This document shows positions 40,412-49,529 of a DNA stretch of 64,000 nucleotides, piece after piece. The notes beneath the pieces are model-generated. The model was not told the origin of the DNA, did no database searches, and worked only from the letters and a program-made list of their open reading frames with translations. The stretch spans positions 526,280-590,279 of the forward strand of contig NZ_JAAWWL010000002.1 of assembly GCF_012272815.1 (NCBI RefSeq), in the 5' to 3' direction. The position numbers and the translations under genes are program-made. The stretch's first letter is position 1, and each line of letters starts with the position of its first letter. The DNA comes from Croceivirga thetidis. GTDB taxonomy: Bacteria; Bacteroidota; Bacteroidia; Flavobacteriales; Flavobacteriaceae.

Positions 40412-41150
40412 AGACGAACCTTTGGCTGCAGAAAAGCTCAAAAGATATCTTGGCAAATACGATAGTTCCATTACAGTGCTAACCGTCCTCAATTCTTTGG
40501 AAACCGCGATTTCTTGGATAAAGGATAACAATGGTAACGTTGACCTCTATTTTATGGATGTGCAATTAATTGATGGACTGAGCTTTCAAATTTTTAGTTC
40601 CGTTTCCATTAACAAACCAGTCATTTTTACAACGGCTTTCGATGAGTATGCAATTGATGCTTTTAAAGTAAACAGTATCGATTATTTATTGAAACCAATT
40701 ACGTTTACCGACTTATCTAGGTCTTTGGAGAAATTAAAGACTTTGGAGCAACAGTTCTCAAATGCAAAAGCTATAACACCAATAATCAACGAATTATCAA
40801 AAAAAACTTTTAAAGACCGGTTTTTGATTCGCATTGGAAATCATTTACGGTCCATTTTAACTAATGATATTTCAGCCTTTTATGCAGAGGGTAGGGACGT
40901 TTGTTTGGTAACATTAGAAGGGAAGGAATATCCTGTTGAATATACAATTGACACCTTAAAAGAACTCTTGGACCCAAAAGACTTTTTCAGGGTAAACCGA
41001 AGCTATTTGGTTTCCTTGCCGGCAATTGTGGATGTTGTGGTTTATTCAAATCGAAGATTAAAGTTAAGTCTTAAGAATTCCTTCAATCGTGAGATTATAG
41101 TAAGTCGTGAGAGGGTTGCAGACTTTAAGCAATGGTTTGAGGGCAATTGA
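40392..41150 (+). CDS. LytTR-family response regulator
   Basis: A 252-residue regulator. The receiver domain (1-115) has acidic pocket residues in MNVAIIEDEPLAAEKL, phospho-acceptor Asp56 in DLYFMDVQLIDGL, Thr in VIFTTAFDEYAIDAF and Lys in YLLKPI. The LytTR DNA-binding domain (about 148-250) is seen in DRFLIRIGNHLRSI, DISAFYAEGRDVCLV and FFRVNRSYLVSL. Such regulators bind spaced direct repeats. Its likely kinase is the LytS protein at 38353, with the pseudokinase as a modulator. The gene starts within the end of the pseudokinase gene. Confidence 0.93.
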   Translation: MNVAIIEDEPLAAEKLKRYLGKYDSSITVLTVLNSLETAISWIKDNNGNVDLYFMDVQLIDGLSFQIFSSVSINKPVIFTTAFDEYAIDAFKVNSIDYLLKPITFTDLSRSLEKLKTLEQQFSNAKAITPIINELSKKTFKDRFLIRIGNHLRSILTNDISAFYAEGRDVCLVTLEGKEYPVEYTIDTLKELLDPKDFFRVNRSYLVSLPAIVDVVVYSNRRLKLSLKNSFNREIIVSRERVADFKQWFEGN

Positions 41151-41199
41151 AGTAAGACATTTGCCTGAAATATAATACCTTAGGTGAAAACTATTCCTT

Positions 41200-42840
41200 A
41201 TGAAATCGCTTTCACTTTCCGTAATCCTTCTTTTAATTTTTGCTTGTCAACCCGCAGAACGCTTTGAAACTGTACTTCAAAACGGTTTGATTTATGATGG
41301 CGACGGGGGTGAACCATATTTGGCCGACTTCGGAATTAATAAAGACACTATTGCCCATATCGGGGAACCAAATTCATTACAAGGTGATATCGTAATTGCA
41401 CTTGATGGACTTGCCACGGCTCCAGGATTCATTAATATGTTGAGTTGGGCAAATGTATCCTTACTTGAAGATGGTCGTTCCCAAAGTGATATACGTCAAG
41501 GAGTGACCTTGGAAGTTATGGGAGAGGGCCGTTCAATGGGTCCTTTAAATGCCGAAATGAAAAAGAATATGCAAGAAAACCAAGGTGATATAAAGTTCGA
41601 TGTAAAATGGAATACCCTAGGTGAATACCTGCAGTATCTAGAAGATAAGGGAGTCTCAACAAATGTGGCCTCCTTTGTGGGTAACGGAACATTAAGAACC
41701 CATGTTATAGGTTTTGAAAATAGACCTGCTACTGCCGATGAAATGAACCAAATGAAAGAGCTTACAAAACAAGCCATGCAAGAGGGTGCCGTAGGTATTT
41801 CGAGTGCTTTATTATATGCACCAAGTATGTATGCTGATGCCGAAGAATTGATTGAATTGGCAAAGGTGGCTTCAGCGTATGACGGGATGTACATCTCACA
41901 CATTAGAAATGAAGGTGACCAACTTTTGGAAAGTATTGACGAACTGATACAAATAGCTACAGAAGCCAATATTCGTTCAGAAGTCTATCATTTAAAAGCC
42001 TCTGCTCCTCAAAATTGGCGGAAGCTGGATACTGCAATTACAAAAATTGAAAATGCTCGGGCAAAAGGATTGCCTATCACTGCAGATATTTATACTTACA
42101 ATGCCAGTTCAACTGGTTTACACGTGCAATTGCCTGATTGGGCACGAGAAAATGGAATCTCAGCCATGTTGGAACGTTTGGCAGATTCGGAAAACCGCAA
42201 AAAGGCCATTGAAGAATTGGAATTCAGAAATACACCGGAAACTATTTTATTGGTTGGTTTCCGTTCTCAAGAATTACGAAAATATGTAGGCAAGTATTTG
42301 AATGAGGTAGCTGAAGAATGGGGCAAGAGTCCTGAAGAAACCTTAGTGGATCTTTTACTAAAAGACCAAAGTAGAATTCAGGTTGTCTATTTTTCAATGT
42401 CCGAGGAGAATATCAAAAAGAAAGTTGCCATCCCTTGGGTCAGCTTTTGTTCAGATGCTGGTTCATATACCAACGAAGGTGTTTTCATTAAACAAAGTAC
42501 CCACCCAAGGTCTTACGGGTCATTCATTAGGGTGCTTGGCAAATTTTCTAGGGATGAAGGCGTAATATCCCTAGAAGAGGGTATTCGAAAATTGACTTCT
42601 TTACCAGCAGACAACTTAAAGCTAAAGAAAAGGGGTAGGCTAGCTGTTGGTAATTTTGCTGACATCACCATTTTTGATCCGGCTACTGTCAATGACAATG
42701 CCACTTTTACAGAACCACATCAATATGCCGATGGCATTGTTCATGTGTTCGTCAATGGCGAACAGGTACTTAAAAATGGAGAACATACCGGGGCAATGCC
42801 TGGGAAATTTGTCAAAGGACCCGGTTATTCTGGTAATTAA
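41200..42840 (+). CDS. Amidohydrolase-superfamily lipoprotein, D-aminoacylase-like, atypical metal site
   Basis: A 546-residue lipoprotein (lipobox LIFAC, Cys16) with the D-aminoacylase fold: VLQNGLIYDGDGGEPYLADFGI, GVTLEVMGEG, MYISHIRNEGDQ, VYHLKAS, and the C-terminal FADITIFDPATV. The normal first metal ligands H-x-H after the PGFI strand are missing; it reads APGFINMLSWAN (residues 74-85). The Cys position of D-aminoacylase lies in a Gly-Glu-Gly loop here. The later His residues are kept. It may use one metal, or may have another activity. I recall relatives with the same change, so this is probably a subfamily feature. The gene stands alone, 49 bp after the LytTR gene. Confidence 0.82.
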   Translation: MKSLSLSVILLLIFACQPAERFETVLQNGLIYDGDGGEPYLADFGINKDTIAHIGEPNSLQGDIVIALDGLATAPGFINMLSWANVSLLEDGRSQSDIRQGVTLEVMGEGRSMGPLNAEMKKNMQENQGDIKFDVKWNTLGEYLQYLEDKGVSTNVASFVGNGTLRTHVIGFENRPATADEMNQMKELTKQAMQEGAVGISSALLYAPSMYADAEELIELAKVASAYDGMYISHIRNEGDQLLESIDELIQIATEANIRSEVYHLKASAPQNWRKLDTAITKIENARAKGLPITADIYTYNASSTGLHVQLPDWARENGISAMLERLADSENRKKAIEELEFRNTPETILLVGFRSQELRKYVGKYLNEVAEEWGKSPEETLVDLLLKDQSRIQVVYFSMSEENIKKKVAIPWVSFCSDAGSYTNEGVFIKQSTHPRSYGSFIRVLGKFSRDEGVISLEEGIRKLTSLPADNLKLKKRGRLAVGNFADITIFDPATVNDNATFTEPHQYADGIVHVFVNGEQVLKNGEHTGAMPGKFVKGPGYSGN

Positions 42841-42933
42841 CATTGAATTTCATCGATTTCAAGGTAAATAAGACACTAATCAATTGTCTATAGCGTTGCC
42901 TAAGCACAAACCCTTTAAATCTTAAATCAAACG

Positions 42934-43716
42934 ATGAAACTTACTAAGGCAATTTTAGGTTCGGCATTATTGGTCAGTTCTTTGATTTTCACTTCTTGTT
43001 CGGAAGACGAGGATGTAGTAGTCAATGGAGAAAATGAGGCGCAATTATCCCAGGCCGAGGTCCAATCCTTATTGGAAACCGAAGATGTTATTTCTGTTGT
43101 TGATACTGCGCTAACTGATTTGTACAATCAAGCCGGTGGAACGTTAAAGAGTAGTAAAAATGAGTGCTATAGCGCGGAATACACCGACAATGGTTTTACC
43201 GCAACATTCAACAATTGCGTATTGAATGGTACTGAAAACGTTAATGGAACTTTAGTGGTAACCTACAGTGCTTCTGAGCAATCGGTGGCATATACGGCAT
43301 CATTTACTGATTTCTATGTTGGAGATATTCGAATTGTGGGTACGCGAACCTATGAGTTCAATGCTGAAGATCCCGAAAGTGCGTTGTCCTTTTCAGTAAC
43401 CAGTAATATATCAGTAGAATTGGCTGATGGCAGTACATTGACTGAAAGCGGCACAAAAACTTTTGCGATTTTATTTGAAGAAGGGCAGGATACTTTATTC
43501 AACCTTTCAGGGGAATGGACGGTAACCCTAGATGGAAATACTTACGGAATTTCAGGTAGTGTTTCCAAACAATTGAATTGTGAATATTGGTCTTCTGGCG
43601 TATTGGACATTAGTAAAAATGGATTGGCCATTGATGTTGATTTTGGTGATGGTACCTGCGACAACAAGGCTACGGTTATTTATCCTAACGGAGCGACTGA
43701 AGAAATCGATTTATAA
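42934..43716 (+). CDS. Hypothetical beta-rich lipoprotein
   Basis: A 260-residue lipoprotein (lipobox FTSC, Cys22) with an acidic N-terminal stretch after the Cys (SEDEDVVVNGENE), as is common for surface-exposed Bacteroidota lipoproteins. A short helical region (about 38-70) precedes a beta-strand-rich body with a repeated N-G-T/V-T-Y-S pattern (FNNCVLNGTENVNGTLVVTY, GTRTYEFNAED). Cys pairs (ECYS, NNC, LNCEYW, GTCD) may form disulfides. No family name is recognised. Ends at the terminator at 43742-43775. Confidence 0.75.
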   Translation: MKLTKAILGSALLVSSLIFTSCSEDEDVVVNGENEAQLSQAEVQSLLETEDVISVVDTALTDLYNQAGGTLKSSKNECYSAEYTDNGFTATFNNCVLNGTENVNGTLVVTYSASEQSVAYTASFTDFYVGDIRIVGTRTYEFNAEDPESALSFSVTSNISVELADGSTLTESGTKTFAILFEEGQDTLFNLSGEWTVTLDGNTYGISGSVSKQLNCEYWSSGVLDISKNGLAIDVDFGDGTCDNKATVIYPNGATEEIDL

Positions 43717-43741
43717 TACAATACCATAAATAGACAATCGG

Positions 43742-43775
43742 CCCTTTCCAATTCGTTTTGGAAAGGGTTTTTTTG
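43742..43775 (+). terminator. Intrinsic terminator
   Basis: A 10-bp stem CCCTTTCCAA / TTGGAAAGGG with a 6-nt loop TTCGTT is followed by eight T residues. It lies 26 bp past the stop of the lipoprotein gene at 42934-43716. Confidence 0.9.
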
Positions 43776-43828
43776 TTGGTATCATTTTTGATAAAACATT
43801 GAAAAGGTGTAACTTAAAAAGAAAAAGG

Positions 43829-44401
43829 ATGATGCGAGCGATTTTGGTTGTATTGGTTGTAGCACTAACCTCATGCGCAGGTTCTAAAAAAGCAATAACA
43901 GCCGAGCAAATGATGGAATTGGAAGGTTTTGTAAGATCTGGTGACTTTACTTTCGAGGCACAATGGGCCTTTCCGCGAATGTCCAATGGCATGGTGGCGG
44001 TGAGCAATGCAGGACTTTTAATGCCCAATAGCAATGCAGGAAGAATAGACCTATTAGGAAACACCAATTTCATTACGTTCGAAAATGACAGCATAAATAC
44101 CTATTTGCCATATTTCGGAGAACGTCAAATGGGCGGCACCTATGGTAACCAAAATGTTGGAATACAGTTTAAGGGGTTACCTGAAGACCTGATCATTAAA
44201 CCTAATGCAAAGAATACAGGTATCCTAGTAGCATTTACTGGTCTTGATGGCACAGAATCCTATCAAGTTACCATGGATGTTTTTCCCAATAAAAAATCAT
44301 ATGTAACGGTCAACAGTTCGCACCGTTTTCCAATTGGCTATTCGGGTAGTGTTAGAGACAACTCAAAATCAAAGGATACCGCAGAAACGATTTTCGATTA
44401 A
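43829..44401 (+). CDS. DUF4251-family lipoprotein
   Basis: A 190-residue lipoprotein. The start at 43829 (MMRAILVVLVVALTSCAGSK) follows an AAAAAGG ribosome site and gives a correct lipobox; a TTG thirty bases upstream would spoil the signal and lies near the terminator. The mature part matches DUF4251, seen in FTFEAQWAFPRMSNG, GRIDLLGNTNFITFENDSI, TYLPYFGERQMGGTYG and the end SYVTVNSSHRFPIGYSG. Members are Bacteroidota envelope proteins of unknown role. The fold is probably a small beta-barrel. Confidence 0.85.
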   Translation: MMRAILVVLVVALTSCAGSKKAITAEQMMELEGFVRSGDFTFEAQWAFPRMSNGMVAVSNAGLLMPNSNAGRIDLLGNTNFITFENDSINTYLPYFGERQMGGTYGNQNVGIQFKGLPEDLIIKPNAKNTGILVAFTGLDGTESYQVTMDVFPNKKSYVTVNSSHRFPIGYSGSVRDNSKSKDTAETIFD

Positions 44402-44458
44402 GATATCGTTGGATTTTTTCAACCAGTTCTTAGTATTTTCGTTGAAAGAACTATTTCA

Positions 44459-45649
44459 ATGAAAACCTTTTTTCAAGTATTGGCCTTAATCATGGTCGTT
44501 TTAGTTGTTGCTTCTTGCAAGGATAAAAAGGCAACTGAAGAAAAAGAAATGCAGATCGTGGCACCTTATAGTGGTGATTTACCCTTAGATAGTTTAATAC
44601 TCCCTAAAGGATTTAAGGTTGATGTTTTTGTTGATGGCCTTGATGGCGCGCGATCCATGGCAATGGGTGATGACGGAACGCTTTTCGTGGGTACACGTAC
44701 CGAAGGCACCTTGTATGCCCTTCCTGACAAGGATAAAGACTACAGGGCTGATAGAATCGTTGTTTTGGATACTGGCATGAACGTACCAAATGGATTGGCG
44801 TTTCGAAAAGGTGCTTTGTTTGTTGCAGAAGTAGATCGTCTGTTGCGATTTGATGGAATAGAGGAAAATCTTGATGAAACCCCTGAACCCGCTGTGGTCT
44901 ATGATGATTACCCAGATAAATTTCACCATGGCTGGAAGTATATTGCCTTTGGTCCTGATGACAAATTATATGTACCGGTTGGTGCACCATGTAACATCTG
45001 CGATAGTACTACGGTTGATGAGCGTTATGCTACGATTACCCGAATGAATCCTGATGGCAGTGATAGAGAAATCTTTGCCCATGGAGTGCGAAATACGGTT
45101 GGTTTCACCTGGCATCCTGAGACCAAAGAACTTTGGTTTACCGATAATGGTCGTGATATGATGGGGGATGATATTCCTCCTTGTGAATTGAACAGAGCCT
45201 CAGAAATCGGTCAGCATTTTGGTTATCCCTTTTGTCATGGTGGTACGGTCAAAGACCCGGAATTTGGGAATTTAAGACCTTGTGATGACTTTGTAGCTCC
45301 TGCAAAACCTTTGGATGCACACGTTGCACCACTGGGTGTGAAGTTTTATCGTGGCGATATGTTCCCTAGCAAATACAAAGACTACGTTTTTGTGGCGGAA
45401 CATGGCTCGTGGAACCGCTCCAAGAAATCGGGCTATCGCATTATGATGTTGAAGCTCGAAGATGACAAAATCGTAAGCTACGAACCCTTTATTGAAGGCT
45501 GGTTGAACCACGACACCCAAGAACGATGGGGTAGGCCGGTTGATATGTTGGTTCTTGATGATGGTTCCATGCTGATTTCTGACGATTTTGGTGATGCCAT
45601 TTACCGAATTACCTATGAGGATGATGCAGTGGCCGGGAATTTCAACTAA
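44459..45649 (+). CDS. Sorbosone/glucose dehydrogenase-like propeller lipoprotein
   Basis: A 396-residue lipoprotein (lipobox VVASC, Cys20) with the six-bladed propeller of PQQ-dependent sugar dehydrogenases. Motifs are LPKGFKVDVFVDGLDGARSM, GTRTEGTLYALPD, LDTGMNVPNGLAFRKGALFVAE, YIAFGPDDKLYVPVGAPCN, HGVRNTVGFTWHPETKELWFTDNGRD and FVAEHGSWNRS. A Cys-rich loop (CNICDST) is inserted. Family members bind PQQ and calcium and oxidise aldose sugars, though many Bacteroidota homologues are unproven. It appears to be transcribed alone. Confidence 0.9.
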   Translation: MKTFFQVLALIMVVLVVASCKDKKATEEKEMQIVAPYSGDLPLDSLILPKGFKVDVFVDGLDGARSMAMGDDGTLFVGTRTEGTLYALPDKDKDYRADRIVVLDTGMNVPNGLAFRKGALFVAEVDRLLRFDGIEENLDETPEPAVVYDDYPDKFHHGWKYIAFGPDDKLYVPVGAPCNICDSTTVDERYATITRMNPDGSDREIFAHGVRNTVGFTWHPETKELWFTDNGRDMMGDDIPPCELNRASEIGQHFGYPFCHGGTVKDPEFGNLRPCDDFVAPAKPLDAHVAPLGVKFYRGDMFPSKYKDYVFVAEHGSWNRSKKSGYRIMMLKLEDDKIVSYEPFIEGWLNHDTQERWGRPVDMLVLDDGSMLISDDFGDAIYRITYEDDAVAGNFN

Positions 45650-45784
45650 GGATACCTCCAAATTATTTTAAGCCGCTTGCATTTTGGTAATCAATTGATA
45701 GCCTGAGCCCTAAATGTGAAAATTTTAGGCGGTCAATTTTTATATTCCTTAAAAAATAGAACACCAACGTCTAATTTACTCGTA

Positions 45785-45808
45785 TTACCGTATACCTTTG
45801 GGCGGTAA
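45785..45808 (+). promoter_or_regulatory. Promoter -7 box inside an inverted repeat
   Basis: TACCTTTG (45793-45800) matches the Bacteroidota -7 element exactly. It is framed by the inverted repeat TTACCG (45785-45790) and CGGTAA (45803-45808). A clear -33 TTG at the right distance was not found, which is often true of activated promoters. The site lies 37 bp before the ATG at 45845, so a bound protein would control the MORN/DUF2490 operon. Confidence 0.5.
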
Positions 45809-45844
45809 GTTGCTTAAAACTTATTTCATTACGAGAACGAAGAA

Positions 45845-47776
45845 ATGACCTTGAACATAAAACCCACAGGGCCGAATTTTATGGTTTGGCTGCTGCTTTT
45901 TTTTACTGTTTTTCGGTTAGATGCCCAAAACGTAAAACGTTACAACGGCACCTATACGGTCGATGGCTACACGGGCACCGCAAATTTCAATTACAAGCTT
46001 ATCGAAGGGGATACTATCCTACACGGTCCCTTTCAGTTTCAACGAGCCAATCCTGGTACTGCCTTAAACAAAACCGATGCGTTCTTCGGCATATTGGGTT
46101 CCTTTGAAAATGGTGTTCCAAATGGTTATTGGAAGTTCCAATTTGGGGAATTCAAATCTGGAGAAAAATCAGAATTGGTCGGATTCGAATACCGCGTAAG
46201 CGTTAGTGGTATTCAATTGGAAGCTGGTGGTAACTTAAAAAACGGCAAACCTGATGGTGAATGGGTCTTTACGGAGCAAGAAATCAAGGATTCCGAAACC
46301 CATAAAACACTTTTCAGAAGCAGTATAACCTTTGAAAACGGCTTGCCCCAGCAAAGCTTTCGAATTGAGAACGAAGAATTGACCTTATTGGGTCGGTTTC
46401 TAAGAAATGGAAAAGCCCATGATAGCTGGTCGTGTTTGGGCACCTCAGTAGAATCAACAGAAAATTGGATTTTCAACTCAGGGGCACTTTCCAGAATTGA
46501 AAAAGAAGATGAAGATAGTTCCCAAGTTTATCGCTTTCCTAAAATTCCTAATAATAGAAAGACACAAATCGCACTCAACAAAGAATACCTGAACATTCTC
46601 AATGCGGCCAAAGAAGATAGTGAACCTTTTACAAGCAACACCATGGCTTTGCTTGTAGAAAATGCAGCCTACTACAAAAAAATCAATACGTTATTGAACC
46701 TTCTTGGAGAGGCCTCTTTTGAACCCAATATGATGGTTGACGTTCCTTATTTTCCGATGGACTCATTGGAAACTTCAAAGGCTGAATCCGTTGCGGATAA
46801 AATCGAAAAATCCTTCAAAGAATACAAGGCGCTTATTGACAACTCACAGCTGAACCTATTAAAACGCTCTGATGCTGAAGTTGCAGCGCTAACCAGAAAT
46901 TTGGAGGCATTGGGGCGGTCTTTTATTGTACCATTGAATAGAATTGCCGAATCCCAGTCCGAAGGGGTGCTGTCATTTCTAAATAGGGAGGTTTTGCTAA
47001 CAAAACTATTTCCTGATGGATTACCCAGCACCACATTAAATATTGCAGGGCAGGGGAGTTCCTATTCAGGACCAAATGCCGATACCTTCAGTTTTGAAGG
47101 TGATTTTTGGCAATCGGTTACGCAAATGACGGAATATGCATCCTTATGTCTTACCGATATTGGTACACGCTTGTCACGAAAAATATCCAATGTTGAGGAC
47201 CAAGAGGAGCTTATTCAGTTGGAAAACGAAATGGTTTCGCTTTCTGATAGTCTAAAACAACGTCTCGAGGCAGCTACCGAACTACCTGAAATTTACAAGA
47301 AGGGTATCGCTGCATTGATTGAAAATGGGGAATTGCAACTGGCCGAATACGCTAAGCTAAAGAACAAAGATGCTCGATTGGAACAGGCCAGACAGGTAGT
47401 CGCTTGTTTAAATGACCTGCACACCTTGACCGATGTCTTGCTCCAATTGCCACAACGAAGCCAAGAAATCAAAAATGCCTATCAAGACGATGTCTGGAAC
47501 CCCTTTATGGCCACCATAATGAAGGAAGACATCAAAAAGCGTATAACATCGGCATATGAAAATGTTTTGCTTCCTTATGTTTTGGATACCTTAACCCAAG
47601 AAGAAGTCTGTTCCCAAGTTGGAAACATCAAACAATTATTGGATTCCGCGTACGAGAAGGTATTGGGCTTACGCGACGAGGATACCTCAAAACTGGAGCG
47701 AAAGCTCAGACGTGAAAAGAATGCAGAAACGGTCATTGAACTGTTCGGCCTTTATCAATTACCAAAAGACGAGTAG
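45845..47776 (+). CDS. Exported MORN-variant repeat protein with helical C-terminus
   Basis: A 643-residue protein with an N-terminal export signal (FMVWLLLFFTVFRLDAQ). Residues 30-240 contain MORN-2-like repeats of the type N-G-x-P-x-G-x-W (ENGVPNGYWKFQFGEF, KNGKPDGEWVFTEQE, RNGKAHDSWSCLGTS). From about residue 250 to the end it is mostly charged helix, with long coiled-coil-like segments (ESVADKIEKSFKEYKALIDN, LIQLENEMVSLSDSLKQRL). It has no catalytic motif. It is the first of three genes in a tight operon ending in a second MORN protein, suggesting an envelope scaffold. Confidence 0.7.
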   Translation: MTLNIKPTGPNFMVWLLLFFTVFRLDAQNVKRYNGTYTVDGYTGTANFNYKLIEGDTILHGPFQFQRANPGTALNKTDAFFGILGSFENGVPNGYWKFQFGEFKSGEKSELVGFEYRVSVSGIQLEAGGNLKNGKPDGEWVFTEQEIKDSETHKTLFRSSITFENGLPQQSFRIENEELTLLGRFLRNGKAHDSWSCLGTSVESTENWIFNSGALSRIEKEDEDSSQVYRFPKIPNNRKTQIALNKEYLNILNAAKEDSEPFTSNTMALLVENAAYYKKINTLLNLLGEASFEPNMMVDVPYFPMDSLETSKAESVADKIEKSFKEYKALIDNSQLNLLKRSDAEVAALTRNLEALGRSFIVPLNRIAESQSEGVLSFLNREVLLTKLFPDGLPSTTLNIAGQGSSYSGPNADTFSFEGDFWQSVTQMTEYASLCLTDIGTRLSRKISNVEDQEELIQLENEMVSLSDSLKQRLEAATELPEIYKKGIAALIENGELQLAEYAKLKNKDARLEQARQVVACLNDLHTLTDVLLQLPQRSQEIKNAYQDDVWNPFMATIMKEDIKKRITSAYENVLLPYVLDTLTQEEVCSQVGNIKQLLDSAYEKVLGLRDEDTSKLERKLRREKNAETVIELFGLYQLPKDE

Positions 47777-48595
47777 ATGAAAGGGCTGTTTCCATACATC
47801 ATAATTTTGCTGTTAATGGTTCCATTGACCCCAACCATGGCTCAAGAAGGGGAGGTGTTGCCAGCAGAATCAGAATTTAAAGATCCAAAGACACGTATTT
47901 GGTTCAATACCTATGGCAAGATTCGTATTTCAAAACGATTGTTTTGGGATGCCCAAACACATTTGCGATTGGAGGAGACCGAAGCTACCCCATTTTTTGG
48001 TCAGGTAGGCCAAATGTATAACCGACACGCCATCGGCTACATCTACAACAAACGTATCAACTTTAGTTTAGGGGGCGTGCTACGTATTAATTTCAATACG
48101 GACGAAGATTCGATGGACCGTAATGTGGTCCCAGAATTTCGTATTTGGCACCAGTACCAATTTGCGCAACCGGTTTATTCAGCCATGATTTACCATCGTA
48201 TTAGAATAGAACATCGCTGGACACAAGGTTTTGAAGAGAATTCCGAATACATCTTCAGAAATCGCTGGCGCTATATGTTTCGAGCCAAGATTCCCCTGAA
48301 CAGTCACAAACTGGAACCGAAAACGCTTTATGTTTCCCCCGAGTCGGAATTGATCATGCAAAGTGGCAAGGCCGTAGTTGGGAGCGTTATGGAAGATTTG
48401 CGATTGACGACAACCTTAGGTTACATTGTTAACCCGCGATTGACCTTTGCTGCCGGTGCGATGTACTCTCACGGACAAACCTTGGCAAACCCGGGTGAAT
48501 TCAAGCAGAATTGGACAATTCGGCTGCATTGTTACTTCTCTCCAGACATTAGAAAGGTTAAAAATAAGTTACCTGCAATCCATTTGGACGATTAG
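47777..48595 (+). CDS. DUF2490-family outer-membrane beta-barrel protein
   Basis: A 272-residue exported protein (signal ending PTMAQ) that fits DUF2490: WFNTYGKIRISKRLFWDAQT, LRLEETEATPFFGQVGQMYN, HRIRIEHRWTQGF, YIFRNRWRYMFRAKIPL and alternating hydrophobic strands to the C-terminal CYFSPDIRKVK. The pattern is of a small outer-membrane beta-barrel with about ten to twelve strands. It starts at the base after the previous stop. Function is unknown; its place between two MORN proteins suggests a joint envelope assembly. Confidence 0.8.
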   Translation: MKGLFPYIIILLLMVPLTPTMAQEGEVLPAESEFKDPKTRIWFNTYGKIRISKRLFWDAQTHLRLEETEATPFFGQVGQMYNRHAIGYIYNKRINFSLGGVLRINFNTDEDSMDRNVVPEFRIWHQYQFAQPVYSAMIYHRIRIEHRWTQGFEENSEYIFRNRWRYMFRAKIPLNSHKLEPKTLYVSPESELIMQSGKAVVGSVMEDLRLTTTLGYIVNPRLTFAAGAMYSHGQTLANPGEFKQNWTIRLHCYFSPDIRKVKNKLPAIHLDD

Positions 48596-48631
48596 CACCG
48601 TATATGCCCTATACAACAAAGCACACCTTAA

Positions 48632-49522
48632 ATGAACAAGAAGCAACGCAATTTAGTCCTTTACCTGGCTGTTAGCCTTTTGGTAGGCTTTCTTTTGTTC
48701 ACGCTGTTAAAGGTAAACGCCTTACAAGAACAGCTTGAATTGCAGCAGCAAAAAGAATTGAGCCTCACTAATGCGATGTCAACACAAGACAATTTGAGTC
48801 AGATCGATTCGATGTTGGTTGATGGCGAAGATTACACAGCGGCATTGTTGGCCTATCAGGCGAAATTTCAAAATGAAGGTGATGTCAACCAACAATTGGC
48901 ATGGCGAATGGCAGTTGCAGAAAAATTAATGCGTTTGAACGTACAGCAGGCTGCAATTGCATCAAATACAGAGGAAGCTGAAGAAATTAGTGTTACAAAT
49001 ACCATATCCCCCGATTTGCTACAAAAGCAAGATTCTTTGCGGTTTGCGCTTGAAAAGACCAAATTGCAATTATCACGCATTCGTAAGCAAATGCAACAGA
49101 AGTCCTTTGGTGAGTACTTGACGTTCTCAACTGCAAAAGGCAACCAGCTTCATTATGTAGGTGGAGTAAAACATGGCATGGCCAATGGTTTTGGCATCGC
49201 CATTTTAAATTCAGGTAGCCGTTACAAAGGTGAATGGCGCGATAACCTTCGTCATGGTCACGGTACCTTCTATTGGGCAGATGGACAGTACTACGAAGGG
49301 GAATATGCCAACGACAAACGTAATGGTGAAGGTACCTACTACTGGCCGAATGGTGAGAAATACGTGGGTAACTGGAAAAACGACGAGCGTTGGGGTTCAG
49401 GTGTTTTCTATGACAAGGATGGTAATACCATAGCCGACGGTATCTGGAAAGGTGACAAACTTGTAGAACAGAGCAAGAAAAGAAAAAAGGAGACCGAAAC
49501 CATGGTTACCGTCTCCTTGTAA
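48632..49522 (+). CDS. Membrane-anchored MORN-repeat protein
   Basis: A 296-residue protein with an N-terminal membrane helix (about 7-27, NLVLYLAVSLLVGFLLFTLL), a coiled-coil region (about 30-165, with a break near 60-110) and four to five MORN repeats at about 177-275: MANGFGIAILNSGSRYKGEW, RHGHGTFYWADGQYYEGEY, RNGEGTYYWPNGEKYVGNW and RWGSGVFYDKDGN. MORN repeats bind lipids or proteins. The last codons overlap the terminator of the convergent sensor-kinase gene, so the ETETMVTVSL tail is partly shaped by that hairpin. Confidence 0.88.
   Translation: MNKKQRNLVLYLAVSLLVGFLLFTLLKVNALQEQLELQQQKELSLTNAMSTQDNLSQIDSMLVDGEDYTAALLAYQAKFQNEGDVNQQLAWRMAVAEKLMRLNVQQAAIASNTEEAEEISVTNTISPDLLQKQDSLRFALEKTKLQLSRIRKQMQQKSFGEYLTFSTAKGNQLHYVGGVKHGMANGFGIAILNSGSRYKGEWRDNLRHGHGTFYWADGQYYEGEYANDKRNGEGTYYWPNGEKYVGNWKNDERWGSGVFYDKDGNTIADGIWKGDKLVEQSKKRKKETETMVTVSL
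49487..49518 (-). terminator. Terminator of the sensor kinase, inside the MORN coding sequence
   Basis: Arms AAGGAGAC (49487-49494) and GTCTCCTT (49511-49518) pair over 8 bp, with a 16-nt interior that is itself nearly palindromic (AACCATGGTT). On the minus strand the stem is followed by TTTTCTTTTC. It begins 12 bp past the kinase stop and lies wholly within the last codons of the opposite gene. Confidence 0.75.
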
Positions 49523-49529
49523 GTGTGCC

